Assembly: GCA_002422865.1 (NCBI GenBank)
Contig: DITN01000066.1
Coordinates: 1 to 5,364 of the forward strand
Reading direction: 5' to 3'
Length of the DNA stretch: 5,364 bases
Origin: Bacteroidetes bacterium UBA6183
GTDB lineage: Bacteria; Bacteroidota; Bacteroidia; UKL13-3
Part shown: one piece after another, positions 1 through 5,364 of the stretch
How the letters are laid out: each line of letters starts with the position of its first letter
Numbering within the stretch: position 1 is the stretch's first letter
Made by a program: the position numbers and the translations under genes
The notes under the pieces: model-generated
The model's database searches: none
What the model was told of the DNA's origin: nothing
The model's input: the letters and a program-made list of their open reading frames with translations, nothing else

Positions 1-873
1 TCTATCCAACAAAACATCTTCTACATGCTCCAATAATTCTTTATCAATTTCATCGTAAACCTCTAACTGACTAGGGTTAACAATACCCATATCCATTCCG
101 TGTTTTATGGCATGATACAAAAATGCAGAGTGCATAGCCTCGCGCACTTTATCGTTACCACGGAAAGAGAACGACACGTTAGAAACACCACCACTAATTT
201 TAGCACCCGGTAAATTTTCTTTTATCCATTTGGTGGCATTAAAAAAGTCGATAGCATTTTGACGATGCTCCTCCATACCTGTTGCCACCGGAAAAATATT
301 CGGATCGAAAATAATATCGCCCGCAGGGAAATGCAGCTTTTCAGTTAAAATGCGGTAAGCCCTTTCGGCAATTTCAATTCTACGTTGATAGTTGTCAGCT
401 TGGCCAACTTCATCAAACAACATAACAATTACAGCTGCTCCAAAACGCTTTACAATTTTAGCTTGGCGAATAAATTCTTCTTCGCCACCTTTTAGCGAAA
501 TAGAGTTTACCACACATTTGCCTTGCACACATTTTAAACCAGCTTCAATAATTTCCCATTTCGATGAATCTATCATAATAGGCACACGCGAAATATCAGG
601 TTCGGCCATTACCAAGTGTAAGAAACGAGTCATGGCTTCTACACCATCAATCATTCCTTCGTCCATGTTAATGTCTATTATTTGTGCACCACCTTGCACT
701 TGCTCGCGAGCTACATCAAGGGCTTCATCAAAATTACCCTCTTTAATTAGGCGTAAAAATTTTTTAGATCCGGTTACGTTGGTACGCTCACCAACATTTA
801 TAAAGTTTGAGCCTTCAAATATTACCAATGGCTCTAATCCTGAAAGTCGTAGTGTATAGTCTTTTTTCGTCAT
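1..873 (-). CDS. metH: Cobalamin-dependent methionine synthase, pterin-binding part (partial, runs off left edge)
   Basis: This encodes the folate-binding part of B12-dependent methionine synthase, a cytoplasmic enzyme that moves the methyl group of 5-methyltetrahydrofolate via cobalamin to homocysteine. 291 codons are visible without a stop. The pterin-binding (DHPS-like TIM barrel) signature is clear: NVGERTNVTGSKKF at residues 26-39, DINMDEGMIDG at 67-77, IDSSKWEIIE at 101-110, a VVNSISLKGGEEEF stretch near 121-134, FDPNIF at 189-194, SGGVSNVSFSFRGND at 227-241 and MDMGIVNP at 260-267. The start at 873 is firm: it is the first ATG after an in-frame TGA four codons upstream. The N-terminal homocysteine-binding barrel of full-length MetH (about 340 residues) is therefore absent, consistent with the split MetH of many Bacteroidota, where that domain is a separate gene. 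Cobalamin-binding and activation domains are expected beyond the window edge. The next gene upstream is divergent, so the homocysteine partner is not directly upstream. Confidence 0.96.
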   Translation of the reverse strand, partial: MTKKDYTLRLSGLEPLVIFEGSNFINVGERTNVTGSKKFLRLIKEGNFDEALDVAREQVQGGAQIIDINMDEGMIDGVEAMTRFLHLVMAEPDISRVPIMIDSSKWEIIEAGLKCVQGKCVVNSISLKGGEEEFIRQAKIVKRFGAAVIVMLFDEVGQADNYQRRIEIAERAYRILTEKLHFPAGDIIFDPNIFPVATGMEEHRQNAIDFFNATKWIKENLPGAKISGGVSNVSFSFRGNDKVREAMHSAFLYHAIKHGMDMGIVNPSQLEVYDEIDKELLEHVEDVLLDR

Positions 874-941
874 GTATGGTTTTCAAGAAAAATCGAGGCA
901 AGATATGCATTAAACACAATTCAAAAAAAAATAAAGCCATA

Positions 942-967
942 TTTGTGACCATTAGTTCAATACTTTG
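942..967 (+). promoter_or_regulatory. Weak Bacteroidota-type promoter candidate for the T9SS-secreted protein
   Basis: TTTG at 942-945 and TACTTTG at 961-967 resemble the Bacteroidota -33 and -7 elements (TTTG and TAnnTTTG). The -7 element is one base short and the 15-base spacer is shorter than the usual 19-21, so this is only a candidate. It would leave a leader of roughly 10 bases before the ATG at 982. The 108-base gap it lies in separates divergent genes and should also hold the metH promoter. For metH I see only a poor match, TATCTTGC, read on the minus strand at 905-898. Confidence 0.25.
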
Positions 968-981
968 ATTAAATTAGTGTT

Positions 982-2652
982 ATGAAAAAAATAGCCTTTA
1001 CTCTTCTTCTCATACTTAGCAGTATGTTTGTTTTTGCCCAGCAAAAAGTTTCAATAACCTTATCTCCTGAACATACATCGGATGTTACTGTAATCAAAGC
1101 ATCGCCAACTACTAACTACAAAGGTGATCAGCTTTATGTTACAAGCTTTTTACTCGGTAAAGCTCATGTTAGTAGAGTATTGATGAACTTTGATCTTTCG
1201 TTTATACCTGTTGGCAGCACTATTGATTCTGTTGTATTAAGATTAAAAAGATATGACCACCCAGTTATTGGGAGTGGATATGGAAATGAAATGAATATTT
1301 ACAAAAACACATCCATCTGGAATGGCAGTACTGTAACATGGAACACTTTACCAAACAGAAGTGATAGTGCCATAAGTGCAACTAATATTGAATACATTAA
1401 AAGTGATGAATTTACAGAAATGTGTCGTTATTTTATCAATAATCCGGATAGCAACTTTGGCTTTCAACTGTGTGTACCCAATGAAGAAGACTCAAATGCA
1501 AATAGAAATTGTTTCTTCTACTCAAGCAATAATGCCGCTAATTTGAGACCCATACTGGATGTTTATTTGAGCGACAGCATTGCATCTTTTATTTCACCCA
1601 ATACAAATGACACGATTTACAATTTTGACTATATAAGAATTGCATGGCTCGCCCCTTCCACAATAAATCAAATACGTTTGGACTATACAACGGATGGTGT
1701 TGACTGGATAAAAATAGCCGATTCAATCCCGCAAATAAGTGGAAGTTATTCTTGGTTAACCCCACTAACAATCGACTCATTTATGCTACGCATGACTGAT
1801 GTTCAGAACCCGCAGTATCAGATTCATAACAACTCTTATTTTAAAATTCGCAAGTCCAGTATTTTTCGCATTAAACTCGGCCATGAAGATGACGGAGAGG
1901 ATGCCTCTATTTCATCTCGTTATGGCGGATCCAAAGGTTTAACTGATTTAACAATGGGATACAGTACACCACCATATGCCCATAATGTACTCTCATTAGT
2001 TGATTTTGATTTAACTGCTTTACCAACTAACACTCAAGTCCTAAAAGCATCATTATCATTATTTAGTTATACAGCTCGCCCCAAATCAAATTTGGAGATT
2101 AGCATTAACAAAATACCTTGGCAAAATACGGTGATGGCCCCCGATGACTTCTACAAGTTTAATAACCAAACAGTTTCCAAATCAATTGTGGCTTCCAACT
2201 ACGATAACCAATGGAACTTGATTAGACAGAATGTTAAACCATTAATTGAAGAAATGTTAGTAAGCAGTGAAGATGTGGGCTTTATGATTAAGTCAATTAG
2301 CAATCAAACAATAGATACCTTTGCTTCAAGCAATTCGGCCATCGAAAACTTAAGGCCAGAACTTGTGATTCACTTTCTGGTTACAACGGCAAACGAGAAC
2401 CCCGCATTAAATCAAACCAAAAACTTACTCAACTTATACCCAAACCCTGCTATCAATAAGGTTTTCATAAATTTAGATTTTAATTACAAAACAACTATTC
2501 AAGTAAGAAGTATTGAAGGGGCTTTAATCACAGAGCAATTTATTGATAAAAAAACGCAAGAACTCAACCTACCATCAACCACCTCCAATGGAATTTATTT
2601 TGTAACTGATTTGTCATCTAAAAAAACATACAAATTGATACTGAATAGATAA
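982..2652 (+). CDS. Secreted protein with two DNRLRE-type modules, an Ig-like module and a T9SS sorting domain
   Basis: This is a predicted exported, probably cell-surface or extracellular protein of 556 aa; its substrate is unknown. Residues 1-19 form a signal peptide (MKK, hydrophobic core, cleavage likely after FVFA). Residues about 24-196 form a DNRLRE-type beta-sandwich: an SPTTNYKGDQLYV segment, VLMNFDLSFIPVGSTIDSVVLRL, WNGSTVTWNTLP and the closing NLRPILDVYL. Residues about 198-290 look like an Ig/Kre9-type module (ISPNTNDTI, IRLDYTTDGVDWIKIADSIP, GSYSWLTP, MLRMTD). Residues about 294-466 are a second DNRLRE-type module (SLVDFDLTALPTNTQVLKASLSLF, ending ENLRPELVIHF). After a short linker, residues about 482-556 form a type A T9SS sorting domain (NLYPNPAINKVFI, GIYFVTD, final KLILNR), which is normally removed during export. 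DNRLRE modules resemble carbohydrate-binding domains. No catalytic domain is visible, so an adhesive, matrix or polysaccharide-binding role is inference. It appears monocistronic. Confidence 0.9.
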   Translation: MKKIAFTLLLILSSMFVFAQQKVSITLSPEHTSDVTVIKASPTTNYKGDQLYVTSFLLGKAHVSRVLMNFDLSFIPVGSTIDSVVLRLKRYDHPVIGSGYGNEMNIYKNTSIWNGSTVTWNTLPNRSDSAISATNIEYIKSDEFTEMCRYFINNPDSNFGFQLCVPNEEDSNANRNCFFYSSNNAANLRPILDVYLSDSIASFISPNTNDTIYNFDYIRIAWLAPSTINQIRLDYTTDGVDWIKIADSIPQISGSYSWLTPLTIDSFMLRMTDVQNPQYQIHNNSYFKIRKSSIFRIKLGHEDDGEDASISSRYGGSKGLTDLTMGYSTPPYAHNVLSLVDFDLTALPTNTQVLKASLSLFSYTARPKSNLEISINKIPWQNTVMAPDDFYKFNNQTVSKSIVASNYDNQWNLIRQNVKPLIEEMLVSSEDVGFMIKSISNQTIDTFASSNSAIENLRPELVIHFLVTTANENPALNQTKNLLNLYPNPAINKVFINLDFNYKTTIQVRSIEGALITEQFIDKKTQELNLPSTTSNGIYFVTDLSSKKTYKLILNR

Positions 2653-2710
2653 TTTAAATCTCATTCGTTTGTGGTTAAACAATACGGAAACGGCTTGATT
2701 AAAGTTTGAA

Positions 2711-2741
2711 TGATATTATTCGAATTGATGAATTCGTATCA
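2711..2741 (+). terminator. Possible terminator hairpin after the T9SS-protein gene
   Basis: TGATA (2711-2715) pairs with TATCA (2737-2741), and inside it CGAATT (2721-2726) pairs with AATTCG (2731-2736) around a GATG loop. A five-base one-sided bulge (TTATT) separates the two stems. A T-run follows at about 2753-2758. The stem is AT-rich and the T-run lies about 11 bases away, so this is a weak candidate. Confidence 0.25.
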
Positions 2742-2808
2742 ATATAAAATAAGTTTTTAATCCTTGTTCCTGACTTAATTCAAAAAGATTCGCAGGTTAT
2801 TAAGTAAA

Positions 2809-2850
2809 ATCATCATGTGTCGTATGGAGTATGTCAGGCATGGTGATGAT
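2809..2850 (-). terminator. Possible terminator hairpin after the XRE regulator
   Basis: Arms ATCATCA (2809-2815) and TGATGAT (2844-2850) are exact complements, extended by one G-T wobble, with a loop of about 26 bases. Read on the minus strand, the stem is followed by a short TTTTAC tract, which suits termination of the gene ending at 2960. The long loop and short T-tract make this weak. Confidence 0.2.
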
Positions 2851-2852
2851 AA

Positions 2853-2870
2853 AAACAATAAATATTGTTT
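2853..2870. repeat. Perfect short inverted repeat
   Basis: AAACAATA (2853-2860) and TATTGTTT (2863-2870) are exact reverse complements around AA. It lies about 90 bases past the stop of the minus-strand regulator gene. It could be part of a bidirectional terminator or a protein-binding palindrome. Being pure AT apart from one G-C pair per arm, it could also arise by chance. Confidence 0.4.
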
Positions 2871-2959
2871 GATTTAATCTGAAGAATGAGATGCAACTAT
2901 TTATAACTGAAACATCTTTTAAATGTGTGGTTAGAGTTATGGAATTATAAATACCTTTA

Positions 2960-3343
2960 TTATGAGCGCACCTCCAACATCCTCATCACCTGTTCGTATT
3001 TAACCGGAAACAGACTCTTTAATAAGGACAACATCTCTTCTCTTTCATTTGGGCTCATCTCCAACAATGACGAAACAAAATCGTCCCAATTGTGAATGTT
3101 ATAACGAAATGAATCAATTGAAGCCAATAAAATTACCTGAACGGTATTACAACTAAGTGCATTACAAATACCTTGTAAACGTTCAAAATCTAAATGTTTG
3201 ATTTTGCCTGATTCAAATCTGGAGTAGGTGGTTTTGTCTTTATAGCCAGCTTGCTTTGCAACCCAATCTTGACTATAGTTTCTTAGCTCCCTGATTAATT
3301 TAACGGTCTTGCCAATTTGTTGGCTGGTTAATGAGTTGTTCAT
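2960..3343 (-). CDS. XRE-family helix-turn-helix transcriptional regulator
   Basis: This is a small cytoplasmic DNA-binding protein of 127 aa from the chosen start. Residues about 9-70 form a Cro/CI-type HTH domain: QIGKTVKLIRELRNYSQDWV, then AKQAGYKDKTTYSRFESGKI with the putative recognition helix near residues 35-47, then LDFERLQGICNALSC. The roughly 55-residue C-terminal tail (NWDDFVSSLLEMSPNEREEM, then LLKSLFPVKYEQVMRML) looks helical; its function is unknown and it may mediate dimerisation. The reading frame stays open to an ATG at 3415, but I chose the ATG at 3343. A near-perfect promoter (3394-3364) places the transcript start around 3358, downstream of the upstream ATGs, and the shorter protein begins as XRE proteins usually do, just before the HTH. 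The upstream dyads overlapping that promoter suggest autoregulation. It is divergent from the two-gene exported unit at 3556 and may control it. Confidence 0.9.
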   Translation of the reverse strand: MNNSLTSQQIGKTVKLIRELRNYSQDWVAKQAGYKDKTTYSRFESGKIKHLDFERLQGICNALSCNTVQVILLASIDSFRYNIHNWDDFVSSLLEMSPNEREEMLSLLKSLFPVKYEQVMRMLEVRS

Positions 3344-3363
3344 AGGGTTTAGGTTGGTTGATG

Positions 3364-3394
3364 CAAACATAAAAATTAGTTGCGTCATATACAA
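3364..3394 (-). promoter_or_regulatory. Bacteroidota-type promoter of the XRE regulator
   Basis: Read on the minus strand, TTG (3394-3392) is followed after 20 bases by TATGTTTG (3371-3364), an exact TAnnTTTG -7 element at the expected spacing. Transcription should begin near 3358, giving a leader of about 15 bases before the ATG at 3343. The -33 TTG lies inside the first GTTG-N9-CAAC dyad, so a bound repressor would block it. Confidence 0.7.
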
Positions 3395-3416
3395 CCCTAG
3401 TTGCATGGTATACAAC
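3379..3416. promoter_or_regulatory. Tandem operator-like dyads, 21-bp period
   Basis: Two copies of TAGTTGC-N4-TATACAAC start at 3377 and 3398, exactly 21 bp or two helical turns apart. Each contains an inverted repeat, GTTG-N9-CAAC, at 3379-3395 and 3400-3416. Seven plus eight flanking bases are identical while most of the central four differ, the pattern expected of a dimeric regulator site. The first dyad covers the -33 element of the minus-strand promoter; the second lies just upstream of the plus-strand -33 element at 3425. The adjacent XRE protein is the obvious candidate ligand. This is inference from position and symmetry. Confidence 0.6.
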
Positions 3417-3424
3417 AGTATAAC

Positions 3425-3456
3425 TTGTTTATTCTATACATGTGCAGTTAAATTTG
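3425..3456 (+). promoter_or_regulatory. Bacteroidota-type promoter of the exported two-gene unit
   Basis: TTG at 3425-3427 and TAAATTTG at 3449-3456 match the -33 and TAnnTTTG -7 elements with a 21-base spacer. Transcription should start near 3462, leaving a leader of roughly 94 bases before the ATG at 3556, unusually long compared with the regulator's leader. An inverted repeat GTATA/TATAC (3418-3422 and 3435-3439) flanks the -33 element. Confidence 0.6.
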
Positions 3457-3471
3457 AATTGGTAATTAACC

Positions 3472-3535
3472 AGTAGGCACTGCAGGGTTTATGGGTTAAT
3501 TATTACGGGATGCCGAAAACGGATTAGAGTAGGCA
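3472..3535 (+). repeat. Direct repeat and small hairpin in the leader
   Basis: AGTAGGCA occurs at 3472-3479 and again at 3528-3535, within the predicted untranslated leader of the exported two-gene unit. Between them, CCG (3513-3515) and CGG (3520-3522) can pair around AAAA, and TGCC (3511-3514) can alternatively pair with the GGCA of the second repeat copy. This may be leader structure; the short length allows chance. Confidence 0.3.
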
Positions 3536-3555
3536 ATAAAAAACATCTAAATATT

Positions 3556-3945
3556 ATGAAAATCATTAATTTAACAGTTGTAATTGCAATGTTTTTATTT
3601 GCGTTTAATGTTCAAGCAAAAGAAAAAATAGTAATTAAAAAAGAGGGTGGAGGACCAAAAGGTTACAGAAATGTAAAGGAAGTACATTCAGGTGGTACAC
3701 ACAAACTAAGTTGTAGCGAACCGGGAACGGAACAATGTTCATGGATAGAAGGTTTTACCATTGTAACAAGTACACAGTTAGTTGCCATAGACCAGTTTAT
3801 TGAGGACAAAATTGGAGACAAAGATTACTCCGGTACGGGCAATTTGGCTGGCACTAACCTCTGGTTCTGCTGGGTTTATGATACCACCACAGGAACAACA
3901 TCCTACTCCATTACTGAAGATGCTCCAGATTGTAATTTTGAATAA
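3556..3945 (+). CDS. Small exported four-cysteine protein, unknown family
   Basis: This is a 129-aa protein I do not recognise. Residues 1-21 are a clear Sec signal peptide (MKII, hydrophobic core, NVQA cleavage site), leaving about 108 mature residues. The mature protein opens with a charged KEKIVIKKE strand, then a GGGPKGYRNVKEVHSGG segment, and has four cysteines at 53, 61, 105 and 126, so two disulfides are possible outside the cytoplasm. Aromatic and Gly/Thr-rich stretches (NLWFCWVYDTTTGTTSYSIT) suggest a small beta fold. There is no lipobox, membrane segment or T9SS tail. Its stop overlaps the start of the next gene by one base (TAATG), so the two are almost certainly co-transcribed and translationally coupled. 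The start at 3556 has no Shine-Dalgarno sequence but is immediately followed by the signal peptide. The layout recalls small exported peptides such as NVEALA proteins that sit beside propeller proteins in Bacteroidota, but the leader does not match that family. Confidence 0.85.
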   Translation: MKIINLTVVIAMFLFAFNVQAKEKIVIKKEGGGPKGYRNVKEVHSGGTHKLSCSEPGTEQCSWIEGFTIVTSTQLVAIDQFIEDKIGDKDYSGTGNLAGTNLWFCWVYDTTTGTTSYSITEDAPDCNFE

Positions 3946-5364
3946 TGAAAATGGCGTTATCTAATTTATCACTAAAATCAGCATCAGTAATCCTGATGCT
4001 GATTTACACCATGCCCATTAGAGGACAGCAGGTATATGACATTCTGTTAAAGAAAAAAAGTATACTAAAGAATGATGAATTTGACGATTGTAATGCTAAA
4101 ATTGTGCTGTCCGACAATAAATTGATTTTATTCTCTCAACAAAACTCTCCCAAGAAAAGTTTGAATCAACTATACGAACTGAACTACCCTGCGTACGACC
4201 TTAAGACGGGACAAAAAATACGAATAAGGGTTAGAATTAATGAGCCTTTGTTTGAGTATATAAATATACAAAATACTGAAGTGCAAGTTTGTGATAACAT
4301 AATCCTACTTAAGATTAATGAATTTTCGAGGCTAAATCTTGATATAGCAAAAACCAAACTTTTAATTCTGAAAAAGTTTGATAATAATACATTCACCCAA
4401 GTAGGCCATATTGACAACTTTCAGCAATACGATGGTAATAGCTATCAAATAAGCCCGAGCAAACTTTTGTTTTATAAAAACTACGACTATCATCCATTAG
4501 ATGACTCTATACCAACTTTAACCAGTATTTATGATATTGAATCTGGTACATTCGAGAAACAACATGTTGAACATTTTAAAGGAATCTATGTAACAAACCT
4601 TGTTGGACAATTGGTTGCAGCTAAAAGAAATACGATTTTCAGAGCATACCCAACAGAGAACATGGTTATTGTTTCTGATGAATCGCTAAATGTTATAGAT
4701 ACTATCTTAATTCCAATCAATAAAAATTACACCCATCTCTACCATAAAATCGATTCAATAAAACAAGTATATCCATCCAAAAAAGAATTTATTCAGGCAT
4801 CAAAAAAAATTGATGCACACATTGAACGAATTGAAAGCATATATTTATTAAGCAACAATGATCTTGGTATAATCATAAAGCCTGAAAACTTAGAAAACTT
4901 TAGCACCCGCAAACTTCTTGTATACGACCTTACCAGTAAAAATTTCACTAACACAATTCAACTTCGTTATGATTATTCGGGCAAGAAAAAAACGATTACA
5001 GAGCCTAACTTTACCTATACCAACAATGCGGTACTTTTTAGTGAAAGTATTGATGCTATTGTTTACACGGTAACTGATAAGTTCATAAAAAATGGCAAAC
5101 TTAAGGGAAGTGAAAATCACTTCATTCATGTTATGAAATACAACCATAAAACAACGATTTCAAAACAACAGATAGAAAAAACAGACCATGACTTTAGCTC
5201 ATTAGCCGACTCTGATATAACACTTTTCAGTCTTAGTGGTGATACCATTAGCTTATCTCAATTACTTGAAAGTAAGAGTGCTATTTTAGTGAAAAATAAA
5301 AGAAATTGTTTACCCTGTTTTAAAAAGGCTTTGATCGGCACGTCTGCAACGCGCTCGAGCGCAC
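3945..5364 (+). CDS. Exported protein with propeller-like body and C-terminal thioredoxin-like segment (partial, cut at right edge)
   Basis: 473 full codons are open to the window end. The start overlaps the preceding stop (TAATG); a second in-frame ATG two codons later is possible. Residues 1-27 form a signal peptide (hydrophobic core SASVILMLIYTM, cleavage probably near IRG/QQ), so the protein acts in the periplasm or envelope. Residues about 45-400 are rich in short beta-strand and turn patterns (SKLLFYKNYDY, LTSIYDIESGTF, MVIVSDESLNVIDTILIP, RKLLVYDLTSKNF, AIVYTVTDKF), like the six-bladed beta-propeller proteins common in Bacteroidota; this assignment is tentative. Residues about 421-462 read like the start of a redoxin/thioredoxin fold: ITLFSLSGDTISLSQLL, a SAILVKNK strand, then C455-L-P-C458 at the start of a helix. 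The rest of that domain lies beyond the edge. Residues after about 462 fall in suspect terminal DNA. Co-expression with a four-cysteine exported protein makes a thiol or disulfide role plausible but unproven. Confidence 0.8.
   Translation, partial: MKMALSNLSLKSASVILMLIYTMPIRGQQVYDILLKKKSILKNDEFDDCNAKIVLSDNKLILFSQQNSPKKSLNQLYELNYPAYDLKTGQKIRIRVRINEPLFEYINIQNTEVQVCDNIILLKINEFSRLNLDIAKTKLLILKKFDNNTFTQVGHIDNFQQYDGNSYQISPSKLLFYKNYDYHPLDDSIPTLTSIYDIESGTFEKQHVEHFKGIYVTNLVGQLVAAKRNTIFRAYPTENMVIVSDESLNVIDTILIPINKNYTHLYHKIDSIKQVYPSKKEFIQASKKIDAHIERIESIYLLSNNDLGIIIKPENLENFSTRKLLVYDLTSKNFTNTIQLRYDYSGKKKTITEPNFTYTNNAVLFSESIDAIVYTVTDKFIKNGKLKGSENHFIHVMKYNHKTTISKQQIEKTDHDFSSLADSDITLFSLSGDTISLSQLLESKSAILVKNKRNCLPCFKKALIGTSATRSSA
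5333..5364. other. Atypical GC-rich window end, possibly non-native
   Basis: The last 32 bases are about 69% G+C (22 of 32) within an otherwise AT-rich window. They contain a perfect 12-bp palindrome, GCGCTCGAGCGC (5351-5362), with CTCGAG at its centre. GATCGG followed directly by CACGTCTG (5333-5346) matches the common Illumina adapter core if seven internal bases are deleted. The encoded residues (IGTSATRSSA) do not look like a thioredoxin continuation. A contig-end artefact is my leading explanation; a real local composition change is possible. Confidence 0.45.

Larger units (their letters stand above)
2653..2959. other. Non-coding gap between convergent genes, with clustered inverted repeats
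   Basis: This 307-base AT-rich stretch separates the T9SS-protein gene from the convergent regulator gene. I see no convincing gene; the longest ATG reading I noticed is about 16 codons, from 2710. It holds four inverted repeats in a row: a bulged hairpin at 2711-2741, arms ACTTAAT/ATTAAGT at 2773-2779 and 2799-2805, arms ATCATCA/TGATGAT at 2809-2815 and 2844-2850, and a palindrome at 2853-2870. Transcription termination from both sides is the simplest explanation. Confidence 0.6.

Noticed and set aside
392..859. Plus-strand open frame of 155 codons
   Set aside because: It lies wholly antisense to metH, whose frame gives unmistakable methionine synthase motifs; the plus-strand translation is low-complexity and unlike any protein I know.
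1589..1780. Minus-strand open frame of 63 codons
   Set aside because: It is inside the T9SS-protein gene and antisense to its Ig-like module; no protein-like features.
2710..2760. Micro-ORF of about 16 codons starting ATG at 2710
   Set aside because: It is very short, overlaps the proposed hairpin, and has no promoter or composition signal; chance is enough.
3344..3415. N-terminal extension of the XRE regulator from the ATG at 3415
   Set aside because: The extension overlaps both operator dyads and the -33 and -7 elements; the predicted transcript start near 3358 lies downstream of that ATG, and the extra residues do not resemble an XRE N-terminus.
3457..3555. Integron-like attachment site or short mobile-element remnant
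   Set aside because: The repeats are only eight bases, no core-site pairs or target duplication are visible, and no recombinase or transposase is nearby.
3556..3945. Assignment of the small exported protein to the NVEALA or DUF3244 families
   Set aside because: Size and neighbourhood are suggestive, but the leader lacks the NVEALA signature and the four-cysteine pattern does not fit my knowledge of DUF3244; left as unknown.
4184..4417. Minus-strand open frame of 77 codons
   Set aside because: It is antisense to the propeller-like gene, whose frame continues uninterrupted with a signal peptide and coupled start.
4890..5147. Minus-strand open frame of 85 codons
   Set aside because: It is also antisense to the propeller-like gene, with no motif and no promoter or start context.

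Overview
The window looks like chromosomal DNA from a low-GC member of the Bacteroidota. Three signals support this. One protein ends in a type IX secretion (Por-type) sorting domain. At least two upstream regions carry the Bacteroidota promoter pattern TTG-N20/21-TAnnTTTG. The methionine synthase gene starts at its pterin-binding module, the split MetH arrangement familiar in this phylum. No Shine-Dalgarno sequences stand out, which also fits. I cannot place it to genus.

Layout: (1) 1-873, minus strand: the start of a core-metabolism gene, the folate-binding part of cobalamin-dependent methionine synthase, running off the left edge. (2) 982-2652, plus strand, divergent from metH: a large secreted protein with two DNRLRE-type beta-sandwich modules around an Ig-like module and a C-terminal T9SS sorting domain. 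(3) 2653-2959: a non-coding gap between convergent genes with several short inverted repeats that could end transcription from either side. (4) 2960-3343, minus strand: a small XRE-family helix-turn-helix regulator. (5) 3344-3555: a divergent control region with a promoter facing each way and two copies of a GTTG-N9-CAAC dyad, 21 bp apart, at and between the -33 elements. (6) 3556-3945 and 3945-5364, plus strand: a two-gene unit with overlapping stop and start (TAATG). It encodes a small secreted four-cysteine protein of unknown family and a large exported protein with a probable beta-propeller-like body and a C-terminal thioredoxin-like segment (CLPC), cut by the right edge.

The most interesting part is 2960-5364. 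My reading is a regulator that probably represses itself and may control a divergent two-gene envelope system: a small disulfide-capable exported protein coupled to a propeller/thioredoxin-like protein. The architecture is read from the sequence; the joint function is inference. The last 32 bases (5333-5364) are about 69% GC, contain a perfect 12-bp palindrome and partly resemble a sequencing adapter. They may not be native, so the final residues of the last protein should not be trusted.
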